This document shows, piece by piece, positions 1 to 19,898 of a stretch of 64,000 nt of DNA. Made by a program: the position numbers and the translations under genes. Within the stretch, counting starts at the first letter, position 1. The number at the start of each line of letters is the position of its first letter. Under the pieces are notes generated by a model. It saw only the letters and a program-made list of their open reading frames with translations, made no database searches and had not been told where the DNA came from. The DNA is from Paraspadella gotoi (Eukaryota; Chaetognatha), in assembly GCA_051294375.1 (NCBI GenBank), contig CM119267.1, positions 11,605,553-11,669,552 of the forward strand, in the 5' to 3' direction.

Positions 1-134
1 CAACGAGGCGCGGAAATTTTCTCTTTAAAACAAAATTTCATGATCTTAGAATCATTAATTAAATTAAAATCACTCGAGAGAAAGTAACTTTAATTTAATA
101 CTTTTAGTTTTTAAAACAATCGATTGGCGAAACG

Positions 135-167
135 CTCTCTCTCTCTCTCTTCTCTCTCTCTCCTCTC

Positions 168-220
<53 letters not shown>

Positions 221-783
221 CTCTCCTTTCTCTCCTTTCTTGCTTCATCCAGGCGTTTCATTATTCACCGAGTCTTCGCTCCTTTTCTTTTCCTTTTTTT
301 CCCTTTTTTCCCTTCACTTTTATCTTTTCTCTTCTTGGCTCATCTTCAAGTCTCTACGCCAGGGGCAAGAATAGGGGGCACGAAGGTCTCGCTGCTCATC
401 ATTCAATCACTAAGTCTACTCACTAGACAAGTTACACCTTTTTTTATCTCGTCTTGTTTCAACTCCCCCTGTCGAAAAAAATAGTTTTCAAATGGATTTG
501 CGAGCGGCGGGGTCGTTCTCTTTAGCGGCCATGGCTAATATTTTCGTTTTTTATGATACGTTATTCAATTTAATCTCACTTCATTTAAGGAGCTTTTACT
601 CTTTACGGACAATTTAAGACACACGTTACTATAATTCACCTTAAAAAGGCTTAATGTCTTTATCGCTAATGACTAAAAAAATCTTAAACACAGAAAAAAA
701 GAACATTGAACCAGTACATGTGTTTCCCTGAATCTTGTTCTTTCAGAAAAGTGCGTCTAGCCGAGGCACAAGCAAGTCATGTT

Positions 784-820
<37 letters not shown>

Positions 821-840
821 GAAGAGAGAGAGAGAGAGAG

Positions 841-885
<45 letters not shown>

Positions 886-1432
886 AATAGGAAATTAGAG
901 CGGCGACGATTCGCCCGCTCGAAAAAATTCTTGAATAGTGACTCTGAGCCTAAAATCGGTGAACATCGTGAGGGAGAAAGGGAGGAAAGGGGAGGAAAGG
1001 GGAAGAAAGGAGGAAAAGGAGAAAAAAAAAAGAGAAGGCAAAGACGAGATAGGAAAAAAAGGAGGAAGGCGCGGCGGGTATCATGAAAATTATCAGGAGG
1101 GAAGGGGATATGATATTCTGGTGGGATGAAGCATTTGGAAAAATTATCATTCGCGGACAAAGGAGGAGGAGAACGAGGGGGGAAAAAGAGGAGGAGGAGG
1201 AAAGAGGAGAGAGGAGGAGGAGGGGGGATCCGGAGGGAGAAGTTTAAACACTAAACAGAGCTCTGCTTGGGGGGGGGGCGAGAGGAAAGAGGGGAGGAAT
1301 TTTCGGATAGAGGAGAGGAGGAGAGGAAGAAAGGAGAAGAGAGTTGAAATTTTGGTCGGAATAAGAAAGTTGGATTGTGATTTGGCTTTGAGGCATGAAT
1401 AATGGATTCCTTCCATTACGAAGAGAAGAAAT

Positions 1433-1495
<63 letters not shown>

Positions 1496-1499
1496 AGAT
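135..1499. repeat. cluster of CT and GA tracts
   Basis: (CT)n at 135-236, (GA)n at 784-880 and 1439-1499, with a long purine-rich stretch (960-1340, AGGAGGA and GGGGAGG words) between the last two. Open frames here are low-complexity translations of the repeats. I see no gene in 1-2800. Confidence 0.85.
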
Positions 1500-2819
1500 T
1501 TATAAAACAAAACACCGAAAAGGAAAACGAAATCGTTTTTTGGAGAATATGGGCTCAGTGGCTTCGTGTTTCTTGATACTTTTATTTGTCGCAAAATATA
1601 CGGTTTTTTTTATGTTTTTTTTTTGTTTGTTTTTTATTCAATTGAGTCTTTCATTGATCAACTGTACAATCATGTTTAAATTTATTTGCTCATATTTTTC
1701 TATTAAAAATATTTTTTTTGTTCCTATCGTTGGTTGTTTATCACCAAGAAAAAGGATTAAACAACAGAAACGACGACGACGCCGACGAACGAGATAGGAC
1801 AGAGATCACGACCGGGATTCATCAGGTCCATAAAACAACATCTGTCCTCAAGTCTTATTAAGTTTCCCTGGAGAAACTTTCCCCGTCGCATGGACACGAC
1901 GTTGACGAACGACGAAGAGAAAAAAAAACCATAATGGAGATTATTGTCGTGAATGTATTTATCAATTATGATAAACAATCGCGTATTAGTTTTGAAATGT
2001 AAAGTCATGAAACTAGAATCAAGGAAATGATATTGAAATGTATTTGAGAAGAATGAGAGGGAAAATTCTCAGCCAAACGCGACTTTAACTTAGCTTTTGT
2101 TCTCACTCTCTGTGTTGTGACCGCTGATCTCGAATTGTTTCATCTTGATCGACAGACGACGACGATGACACGACGACGACGACGCACGAGGTCGATCCGT
2201 CCATCGCAAACTTCAATTTCAGGGTTAATTTTCCGAAAAATGATGTGAAAAACAGAGAAATTGATTAACCTCCATTCCTTCTACTATTAACTAATCTTCC
2301 CGTTAGTACCTGAGGAATGAGGATTGGGGACAACTGTCGTTGAATAGATAAGCCAGACCGCCAATTCTTTGATGGTCCGAGCAACAAGGATATAAAGATT
2401 GTCCTATCTCCTTCTGTCTCTCTCTCTCCTCTCTCTCCTCTCTCTCTCGTCTCTCTCTCTCTCTCTCCGTCTCGTCTCTCTCTCTCTCTCTCTCTCACGC
2501 TCTCGTTATCCCTTTCCTTCAACTTCTTCCCCAATCTTCTCATTCTACTTCGGAAGACTTCTTCCTTCCTTCCCTTTGATCAATTTTTATGATGCAACCA
2601 GGCCATTAATAGCGCGAATCGAACGCCGGTTCTCGGAACCCAGACGCGTCACGCCGTTACCGCGGTAGGCTTTGTTACTCGGTGCCAAAATCGTCGACTC
2701 GGAGGAAGGAAACGGGGCCGTTGTCTTTTAGAGAGAATGTCGCCATTTGGTTCCGGTTTCATCCTTCGATCTGGAAGAGAAGAGGGTGGAAAGGGGGGTG
2801 GTAATGGGGGGGGGGAGAA

Positions 2820-3240
2820 TGTGAGTCGGTGAAGAGTAGGTGAACGTGAAAACTAGAGAGAGGAGAGTGACGTGAATGGAGGGACAATAGAGTGAATTTA
2901 AAGAGAGAAGATTAGAGTAAACCGGATGTGAAAGCCTCAGACGGGATCACCCTGTGAAGAGGTTGGGTGAAACGCGAGTGGAAGAGAAAGGGATTGTGAG
3001 AACATGAGATCGAAGTGAATAATAAAACAATAAAGTGAATTAAGAGAGAAACTCTGAGTAAAACGAAGGTAGTAGAAGCCTCGGTTGGGATCTCCCTGTG
3101 AAGAGATTGTGAGAAACGTGAGCGGGTGAGAATAAAGTGATTGTGAAAAGTGGAGAGAAAAGTGAATAGAGGGACAATAGAGTGAGTTAAGAGAGGAGCT
3201 CTGAGTGAAAGGGATGTGAAAGAGTCGGTTGGGATTGCCT
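2820..3240 (+). repeat. tandem repeat, unit about 145 bp, nearly three copies
   Basis: The marker GGGACAATAGAGTGA occurs at 2881 and 3171, with a diverged form (AAAACAATAAAGTGAA) near 3024, so the spacing is 143 and 147. A second marker (AAGCCTC..GGGAT..CCTGTGAAGAG) recurs near 2932 and 3077 and, in part, at 3223. The units are purine-rich and diverged. A 171-codon frame on - (2912-3427) mostly reflects the repeat and is not called. Confidence 0.7.
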
Positions 3241-7943
<4,703 letters not shown>

Positions 7944-8090
7944 ATGGGTCAGATGACCGCGATTCTTCTTTTGGCTCTCATTGCTTTGACGGCAGCAACG
8001 GTTCCATTGGCTTCGTCTTATGATGATTTCGATTGTTTGTTGTTAACTTCATTAGCTCGATTATTGAGGCAGAGAGCACCGCGTCGTTAA
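7944..8090 (+). CDS. putative small secreted peptide
   Basis: A 48-codon frame starts at ATG 7944 (context GTAGAAAAATGGGT). MGQMTAILLLALIALTAAT followed by a small-residue site (PLASS) is a textbook signal peptide of about 25 residues. The remaining 23 residues are YDDFDCLLLTSLARLLRQRA plus PRR. In the +1 frame, a further stretch runs on to TGA at 8189-8191 and contains LCPGYFCFFGQLRW with two cysteines. A single-base indel near 8030, or a splice at CATTAG (8055), would join the two. Single-base indels are frequent elsewhere in this assembly. No family recognised. Confidence 0.35.
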   Translation: MGQMTAILLLALIALTAATVPLASSYDDFDCLLLTSLARLLRQRAPRR

Positions 8091-8191
8091 GAACGACTGC
8101 TAAGGCCGAATCGCGTCTTTGCCCTGGATATTTCTGCTTCTTTGGACAGCTGAGATGGCAACGAATGGCTGAAGGGCTCAATCGTCTTTGA

Positions 8192-10182
<1,991 letters not shown>

Positions 10183-10189
10183 TATAAAG
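10183..10189 (+). promoter_or_regulatory. possible TATA box of the BPI-like gene
   Basis: TATAAAG lies about 113 bp upstream of the ATG at 10302, just after a GA-rich tract (10095-10160). The spacing would allow a start of transcription near 10215 and a 5' leader of about 85 nt. The start context GACGAAGATGTCG is reasonable. No transcript evidence is available, and short AT-rich words are common here. Confidence 0.25.
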
Positions 10190-10301
10190 AGAGGAACGCT
10201 CGACCGTATGATGTTCAATATCGAGGTCGTGGAGGGATCGTAACATCTGAGTGGAAGACTCTGCGATCGAAGAAAGGCATCCAAGGAGGAAAGCGACGAA
10301 G

Positions 10302-10662
10302 ATGTCGAACGTTAGGACGTTGCAGGATCTCTACGAATCCGGAGGCGGAGGCGGAAGCGTGGCTTCGCGTCCGGCGCCGAGGCGCGTCGACCCGAGTGAG
10401 TTGCTGGGAAAAGGTGGATGAGGCGGGGTTCGGTATGGGAAGAGAAAAACGTGAAAGAGAATAAAATGGATTTAAAAAAGAAAACCCGTTAGCGCGAAGT
10501 TCAGAAAGAGAGTGTGATGGAAGCTAAAGAGCACAAAAAAAAAGAAAGAAAGAAAAAAGAAAAGTGAAAAAGGTGAAAGCGCTTAGACTCGAGTTAGAGG
10601 AAAAGAAAATTGGATGAAACTGTGACGTCGAACGTTGACTTTCGGGGAGAATGACACCTCAA

Positions 10663-10755
<93 letters not shown>

Positions 10756-11901
10756 TCAACAATTATTTCCAAACTTCCCCCACTTTTCGCCCTCTCAATT
10801 TTCCATCCAAAAGAGAAGTCGAGTTCCACGCCGCGAATTCCCGAGGATCCCGTCCCGGCTTCGTCCCGCGCTCAGCCACGCGCTCAGCCACGCCCCCCGA
10901 CGCCGCTCGACGAGGATCTCGTGCGGCACCCGGCGCGCGCCATCCTCACCGAACTAGGAATGCGGAATTTCGTGGACGCGGCGCTCCCGGCGCTGCAGAA
11001 GAAGTTAAGGGGCGTCGTCTTTCCCGATCTCGTCTACGGAGATGACGATGACGACGACGAAGACGGCGACGGCGAAAACTTCAACGCCGACGACGAAGTG
11101 GGAGGGTAAAAACAGCCTCTATGGAAACGGGGTATCTCACCAACTAGCTAAGGGGATGCGAACTGACAGTGACTTCCTCCTGTCACTGGCATGTTTAATC
11201 TGGTACCGTCACATTTAAGCCAGAACCGGGATACCCATGGATTGGGACGAGATGATTTAGTTCGCTAGGCCAATGTGGCGAGGCTGAGAACGGACAGGCG
11301 CACCGCCACACCTCCCACCGTCAGAATTACTTGACTGTTTTTTAACTTCCCTTTCTTCGCCCCAAAGTTCAAAGAACCAACGCTCCGTCCTGCGCCAACG
11401 AGCGTCAACCGACGCCAGTTCCGTTTCCACTTCCGGCTCTCATCGATCATGGAGTTCTTCGGCGGTGCTCTCCGACATTCGCGCCGATTTCGACGTGGAA
11501 GATTCCTACGTCGCCGTCGGTGAAGATCACATTCTCTGGAGGATCCGGGGAAGCGTCAAAGCGGCGGCTGCGTATCGTTACAGGTTGATAGGAGAGGGAA
11601 GGAGTCGGAGAGGATCGTCCGTCTTGGCCTCTGATGTCTTTGCAAGATTTTCAGTACCGAATAAGAAAGATACTATTTCAGTTCTATTCGTGATTTCCAC
11701 GTTCACCACGGTAGAATAATGAAAAGAAACTTTTAATAATGATAGAATAGGCAAACTTTGTGGTTCTCTCCACGATTGTAACCACAAACAGACAGGCAAT
11801 CTTCCTTCCAACGATTGTTGTAAGACTTAACTTTGTTCCAATTTTCGCGACTGCCAATCTTGACGGAAAAACCTTCGCCCTCGCTAAAAAAAGTTTAAAA
11901 A

Positions 11902-11967
<66 letters not shown>

Positions 11968-12534
11968 AGAGAGAGAAGAGAGAGAGGGAGTTTTCCATAG
12001 AGAAATGAGATGTCACTTATTCTTTTTCGTTCAACAATGAGGTCTTCGTCACTGGAGCGTGTCGCGACAACCTCATTGAAGATGTCGACTTCATCATCAA
12101 AGAGCTCCTCTCCACTCATTCCATCTTTTTCTCTTTCATTCTCGATCACTCTGACCTCCGAGTCCAACACATCCGTTGTTTAACACTTTCCCGTCCGAAT
12201 CCAATTTTCACCCAAGACTTTTTATACTCCGTTGGATATTCTTTCGCTGCTGGAGAGAGGGAGAAAGAGAGANNNNNNNNNNNNNNNNNNNNNNNNNNNN
12301 NNNNNNNNNNNNNNNNNNNNNNNNNNNNNNNNNNNNNNNNNNNNNNNNNNNNNNNNNNNNNNNNNNNNNNNNNNNNNNNNNNNNNNNNNNNNNNNNNNNN
12401 NNNNNNNNNNNNNNNNNNNNNNNNNNNNNNNNNNNNNNNNNNNNNNNNNNNNNNNNNNNNNNNNNNNNNNNNNNNNNNNNNNNNNNNNNNNNNNNNNNNN
12501 NNNNNNNNNNNNNNNNNNNNNNNNNNNNNNNNNN

Positions 12535-12570
<36 letters not shown>

Positions 12571-14960
12571 GAGCTCAAAGGCCAAATGGAGAGTTACGAG
12601 GAGGAAATACAGGCGTCGAGGCGAAAGACCTGGTTATATTATAACTTATAAAGCAAAAACGGAAATTAAAATTGGTTGAGGATTCCATGTTAAAAATTCA
12701 CTCCTTTATAGGAATTACTACATTAAAAAATAAATTGTTAAAAATCTCACAATTATTTTGATTCCCGAGTGTCATTTCATTTCATTTCACATCGTCAAGC
12801 AGCATCTTGTTTATCATTCACGGGGTCTTAAAATCGTTATTTTTTTTTCTCTGACATCTTGATCGGAAGACACTGTATAATTACAAGATCCCGACGTCGA
12901 TCCTTCTGATCATCTTTCTTCGCCAGATGGAAGTGCTTCTCCGACGACGGACGCCTTGACCTCTCCGTTGATAACGTGTCGCTAACACTCAAGTTGGTCG
13001 TGGAGGCTCCCTCTTCGTCGGATGCCGCAGCCGCAGCCGCAGCCGCAGCCGAGGAGGATGAAGACCTCCTCGTCAAAGTCATCACCTCTTCCTCCCCATC
13101 TTCATCCGGCTGTCATTCCACCGCCCGCGAGCCGCTCGTCCAGATGCGCCGATTTTCCTTGAAGGCTACTTCTCGCGGTGGCAACGCCTTCGACCGCTTT
13201 GCGACCCGAGTCGCAACGGCGGTGTTGCGGCGGCGGTTGCGGCGATGGTTCGCCGAGGACGCCGGGGCGTACTTGGCGGAATTGGTCAACGGATCGGCGT
13301 GGGGCTTTCCTCGCTGCGTCGAAGGCGAAATGTGGACGTCGCCGTCCTCTTCATCGGGCTGTTGGCGTCTCGACGTTCGCGTAGTCGAGCGCCTCGGCTA
13401 CAGAATCGGCGGCGGAGCCGTTTTCGGTTGCGACGTGGCGCTGCGTCTGGACGACGTCGACGTCGGCGACAACAACGCCGTCGCTTCCGGTCGCGACCTC
13501 TCTACGCCCTCTATCGACGAGGCGCTGGCCCTTCGAGCCTCCACCTTCGGCGTCTCCAACGACTTCGTCCTCTTGCTGCCCGAGAGTTTGGTCAACGGCA
13601 TCTTCTCCGCGTCGCCGGAATCCAACGAGTTACGGCGTCATCTGATGTCGAAGATCGAGTCTCGGGCGACGGACGTCGTGGCGTCGTTGGAGATCGACGA
13701 GGAACGCCCCGGATGTAATCCGCGCATCGAGGCCTCGTTTTCGTCGTCTCCGCGTTTGAGACTGACCCGGTCGAGCGGCGTCGTCGTCGACGCCGCCGTC
13801 GTCGTGGAAATCCGCGCGAGGGCGCCGTCGGATGCAGCGCGGTATCCCGGCGACGGAGTTTACGTTCGAGTTCACTACGAGTGGCAGGCGGCGGGGAGCG
13901 TGGAGCTGGAAGGCGGGGACGGTGGCGCCGGAGGAGGGAACGATCCTCGCCTCAGCCTTACCATGACTTTAGAGAGTTTTAAGGGCAACGCGTGCGTGGA
14001 GGTGAGGAAGAAAAGGATTTTACATACCTATTCTTTACTGCCGGGTGGGTTCGCACTTTTCAAGTACATATTCTAACTGAATTAAGAGTGAAATGTGGAA
14101 TTGTAATCGGTAATGTTAAGAATGTATTGCAAGCGCTGGACGCCAAGTCCTCCTCTTTCCCTGTAATAGTCCTGCCGTTTTCCCGGAGTCAAACCATCAA
14201 CGCCGGAATTCTTGGAGGCGCGGTCCCGAGTCAGCGAAGCGTTCGAGGCGCTGGGCGACGCCGTCTTCGGGGAGTTGCGCAGCGGCTGCGACGCTAAGAT
14301 GCGCTTGGCGACGTTGCCGCCCTCTTGCGTCTCCAACGAGTTTGTCGAGGCAACGCCCAAGGTTCCGTGGGAGTGGAGGGGGGATAGCAGTCATTGAAAA
14401 TCTGATTATATTAGTTAATTATTTATTTATTAAATTCATTTATTTAGTTACTTATTATTTTATGTTCACTTATTTTTCTGTTAAATATATTTATTTATTT
14501 ATTTTATCATTTATTTTATCATTTATTTAGTAAACTAAAACAAAGTTTTATTTGGGTGAAAACAACGACAAAATTGTTAATTTACGGTTTCGACTAAGTT
14601 TTGTTTACTAAACTTTGTTTTCGTTTACAATTTTAAATTTAAACGCAACGAATCGAAAGATGAATTTATCATTTATTTAATATATTTTATTGCTATTTCA
14701 TTCTGAAGGTACGAATCGTGGACGGCTTCGTCGTCGTCTTCGTCCAATTAGCCTTCAAGGAAAACTTCGGACAGTCGCTCGCCGATGCGCTGGCAGCCGC
14801 TGCTGCCGCGGCTGGAATCACGATGGCGGGAAAAGGGGAGAAAATCGGCGAGGGGGAGGGGGAAGCAGACGGGGAGGTGAGCGGCGAAAAAAGCGGGGAA
14901 AAGCGCGGGAAAATCGACGGGAACGCTGGGGAGATTGAATTGCGAGTCGGTGAACAATAA
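10302..14960 (+). CDS. BPI/LBP-family lipid-binding protein, six-exon gene
   Basis: Spliced model: exons 10302-10395, 10814-11105, 11368-11583, 12927-14001, 14170-14361 and 14709-14960. Junction phases are 1, 2, 2, 0, 0 and all match, giving 706 codons plus TAA. Family evidence, by memory of BPI/LBP sequences: residues about 75-105 (ALPALQKKLRGVVFPDL) resemble the start of the N-terminal barrel. Exons 3-4 give a beta-strand run with DGRLDLSVDNVSLTLKL, like the FDLSIEGMSISADLKL stretch of BPI. DFVLLLPESLVNGIF resembles the start of the C-terminal barrel, and VRIVDGFVVVFVQLAF the final strand. Members bind lipid or lipopolysaccharide and are usually secreted. Oddities: the modelled N-terminus (MSNVRTLQDLYES) is hydrophilic, with no signal peptide. 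There are acidic, Ser and Ala-repeat inserts, so it is longer than the usual 450-500 residues. The GTTCCG donor after 14361 is weak, and the second family cysteine was not found. The first exon is the least certain. Confidence 0.62.
10663..10752 (+). repeat. (CT)n microsatellite in intron 1 of the BPI-like gene
   Basis: About 90 bp of CT, ending 61 bp before the exon 2 acceptor (10813). A CT tract here could add to the polypyrimidine signal. Confidence 0.95.
11584..12926 (+). other. intron 3 of the BPI-like gene, with GA tracts and a gap
   Basis: Donor GTTGATAGG at 11584, acceptor CTTCGCCAG at 12926. It contains a GA tract (11901-11990) and a 262-N gap (12273-12534) flanked on both sides by GA repeat, so the gap is probably unassembled GA microsatellite. 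Confidence 0.5.
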
Positions 14961-16392
<1,432 letters not shown>

Positions 16393-16707
16393 TCACGGCT
16401 CAAACGCATTTGCCAATTCGAATTTTTTGGTTTGACTTGACCTTTGCTCCTTTGCTATCGGTGGATGCGTGACGCAACAACCAAGCTTCTCTCGGTCAAT
16501 GTCGCCAATAGAGCCACAGCAAGCACACTGGTCAATGCTTGTCCTGAAATATAAAACTGGATTTATCGACTGACGAATTGGTATGCGTGTGGAATGATGC
16601 GATATCACATGCGTCGTCCTTGTAGATGGCGGCGGCGGGGCGGCTGTGGCAGCGTCAGCTGCGGTGTCAAAAGTCTTTCTGTCGCCAACTTGCTCCCCCC
16701 GCCACAA
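16393..16707 (-). CDS. cysteine-rich 3' exon, unidentified
   Basis: On -, TTTTATATTTCAG precedes a segment from 16543 that stays open for 50 codons to TGA at 16393-16395. It contains DQCACCGSIGDIDREKLGCC, with five cysteines in 20 residues, then a polar tail. The same frame is open upstream to 16707, with an Ala/Pro/Thr-rich sequence of weaker coding character. The cysteine cluster suggests a metal-binding or disulfide-bonded motif, but I cannot assign it. The true exon may be only 16393-16543, entered in phase 2. Confidence 0.33.
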   Translation of the reverse strand: MWRGEQVGDRKTFDTAADAATAAPPPPSTRTTHVISHHSTRIPIRQSINPVLYFRTSIDQCACCGSIGDIDREKLGCCVTHPPIAKEQRSSQTKKFELANAFEP

Positions 16708-17539
16708 AACAAGGATCTTAAAGTAAACACGGCCTTTGAAGAAAAAAAAATGTTGATATGTCTAGCGTTCTTTCAATAACGTTTTTTTTTATTTTCTAGA
16801 TTCATGTTTTATGGATAGGATTGACAAGCTGAGTACTTTTTCGTTATGAAATTTCATGATGTGTAAAAAGAACAAGTTCAATTTTACTAATCCGTGCTTC
16901 AATCTATATGTAGAACCGCATTACATGTAAATCTTTTTTAACTCCTTGTTTACAATTTGATCTCGATATTCTCCTCGAGATTTACAAAGGATTCGTCCGA
17001 GTTTGAATCCGGCCTAAAAAAAAAGGAAATACCAGGGTAAAGTTTTTAAAGCATTTCTTCCCCCCCTTTTTTTTTTTTTTTTTTTTTGAAAGGGAATAAA
17101 TCCCGTGCCCTGCAGTCTCTTACATCCCGCGGCTGTGCCAAATATTTTCTTTTTGCCAGTTTGGCATTGAAGAGAGACAGAGATATAGACGGAAAGGGGG
17201 GGGGTCTGGGATTTGTCGGCAAACATCTTTTTTTTTCTTAGAGCGTTGCAATGCAAAAAAAAAAGGAATTAAATTAATACGTATTGAAGCTCTGGTGATC
17301 GATTTCATAAAAGTTGAAATAGCCGAGACGGAAACGAAACAATCTAATAAATTATTTAAGTATAATTAATTATTTATCTATATTTAATCTTTAATCTAAA
17401 TTGTATAAAAAAATTTTAAATATCTTTTTATTTTCGGTAAAGTGACAAAATCGCGATCTCTTCACTTTCCCCGCCATTTCGCCATTTGTCGTCTCGGCCG
17501 TCTCCGGCACCGACGTTTCGATTCCTCCTCGCTGCTTCC

Positions 17540-17577
<38 letters not shown>

Positions 17578-18478
17578 GCTGAAGACGCCAGTTTTCTTTT
17601 CTCTCTGATCTTTCATTATCATTTCCTTTCTTTTTTTTTCTTTATTTTCTCTTTCGCGAATCTAAATCCTATTCTTTGTCACGGAGTTCAACGATCTCTC
17701 TGGCGACTTTACTTAATATATGGTCTTTGGGCTTGGCGAAGTAGAATAACATTCAGATAAGAGCGGATTCAGACAAACACGAAACGACCAAATCTCTAAA
17801 ACGATTTTAATTATTTTCTCACCTCTCTTTCCTTTTCTCGTTTTCAGTTTTACTTTTCACTAAATGCGAGTGGCAATCACGCCATCCTCGAGAACCGGCG
17901 AAAGAATTAATAATCACATAAGTTTATCATCTTTCCACTTTCCACAGCAAAACTCTCGACGACCGCTCTCCACAAGAAGCCACTCCAGTTCCACTTTCCC
18001 TCGAAACACTGATCGCAATTTCCCATCTTTACGTTTCTATTTCCTCGTTCTCGCATCCACTGATTCACTTCTCCATCTCGCTCCTTCATTCTTCCTTACC
18101 ACATTCCCTTGTCCCTTCGTCTGCCTTTTTTCCTTCCCCTCCTCCCTCTTAAATCCCCTCCCTCCTTCCCTTCCTCCCTCCGATTCCCCACATCCTCCTC
18201 TTCTCAATTCCCACCGCTTTAATCTGGTTTCGTATTTCCATTCGGTTTTTCTCTCTCGTCGATCTTTTTTTTTTTCTTTCCTTTTTCCTTCTTCCTCCTC
18301 CGCCGCAGTCGCCGCCGCCGCCGCTGCCGCTGCCTCCGTTTATCAATTCCTAAGAAATTCCGCCCTTCCATCGAAGGCCGCCACTTCCCTCTCTTCCCCT
18401 TCCCCACCGGTTCCTCCATTCTTCTTTCGCCGCCATCGCCGCCACCGCCGATGAAAAGCCGCTTTCCGATTTGGCCCG

Positions 18479-18516
<38 letters not shown>

Positions 18517-19898
18517 CTGTTGCTGATGGTCATATTCATTGGGTATCGATGTTACTTCCACGGAACAACAACCATGATTCATCATGGTTTGAGCCTTCGT
18601 CGTCTTCGTCATCCTCGTCGTCGTCGTCGACGCCGCCGCCACCGCCGCCGCCGCCGTCGATCACATCATCGATCGCTATTCCCGCTTTTTCGCCGTTTGT
18701 GGAGTATTTTTCTGCTTCACGCCCGTGATCCGTGATTTCGGTCGTTGGAGACGATGCCCGTCCAAAGAATTCAACGTTGGTCTTTATAAGAGAAAACGCA
18801 AGTTGTACGAGTTTATAAGTTTTATTATAAGCACATTAAAAACGATTAATATCTCCAAAAAAACCGTTGAAATTGTTTTCGTCCGGGGAACCGTAGTTTT
18901 TGCTGAGTTAAAATGATTCACGTTTAACCAAAGATAAAAATAATAATCATCAAGATATTGAAGGGCAAGAGAGACTCAGGCATGACTTTTTCTTCAACGT
19001 TGGAATCCGCGATGTTATGTTTGATTTTAGCCTCACTTTCGACGTCGTTGTTGTTAACAGTTATTACATAATTAAAAGAGGCCTTGAACGTTTGAGAAAA
19101 ATAATACATTCTTTTGTTGATTAAGTACGTCACATTTTGGTTGTTTCATACATAATTCACAAAAAAAAAATAGATACAAAGTGAACAAGACGTAGTTAAC
19201 AATTTAAGCAAAACCTCACCAGCAACAAAGAAAAAAATCCTAATCTTTTCATACCTGAGAAAGGGTGGCGGAGAGAGAGATGAGAGAGATAGAGAGAGAG
19301 AGAGTGAAGGATTGAGAGAAATGAATTCGGGTGAATTACAAAAATGTAAATAATATTTCTCGCCTAAAATTCCATCTCATTTACATTCCTACTTTGTAAA
19401 CAAAGTAGTTCATATAAAAGTCATTGTTTATTTTATTCTCGCGCTCATTATTATTATCGCATTTCCCTTCGATGTTATACTGAAATAAACTCTCGTTCAT
19501 TTTACTTTGGTATCGAATTCTTCACTAAAAATTCCGTCCTCCACTTGGTGTTCAGCGCTGGTTACGAATAAAGTTTTTTTTAAGCCTCCGAAGGAAATAC
19601 TCGTTCGTCGCTACCAAATTTCGGGCAAATTATAAAAGAGAAAAAATCCAGGATTACGCTTCGCGTCTATCTTTTCCAATTTTTCCGTGCTTTGCGTTCA
19701 AACAAAAGGACATCGAATTTGAAGTGAGATTGTTCTGAATTAATTATAAGCAGGAGTTATAATAAATAATAGGCCTTAATTTTTTTATAACAAAATTGTT
19801 AAATTGATTGAATCAGGATAATTCGTTACCAATTCATAATTTTTTCTTCCAAGGTCTATCGCAGATCTTACCTTACTTTCTTGAGAATTTTATTTTAG
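16708..19898. other. non-coding stretch with Ser/Pro-rich frames
   Basis: It contains T runs (17065-17088), (CCG)n at 17541-17576, pyrimidine-rich DNA at 17800-18300, CT tract 18481-18512, and TCG/CCG repeats (18598-18660) translating to Ser and Pro runs, followed by a short unique frame. It includes duplication copy 1. I do not call a gene. Confidence 0.5.
18963..19275 (+). repeat. 0.3-kb direct duplication, copy 1
   Basis: It matches 21980-22295 with about ten small indels, from GGGCAAGAGAGACTCAGGC to GAAAGGGTGGCGGAGAG. On - it carries a short frame (VITVNNNDVESEAKIKHN) that is open in both copies but ends differently. I do not call it a gene. Confidence 0.85.
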
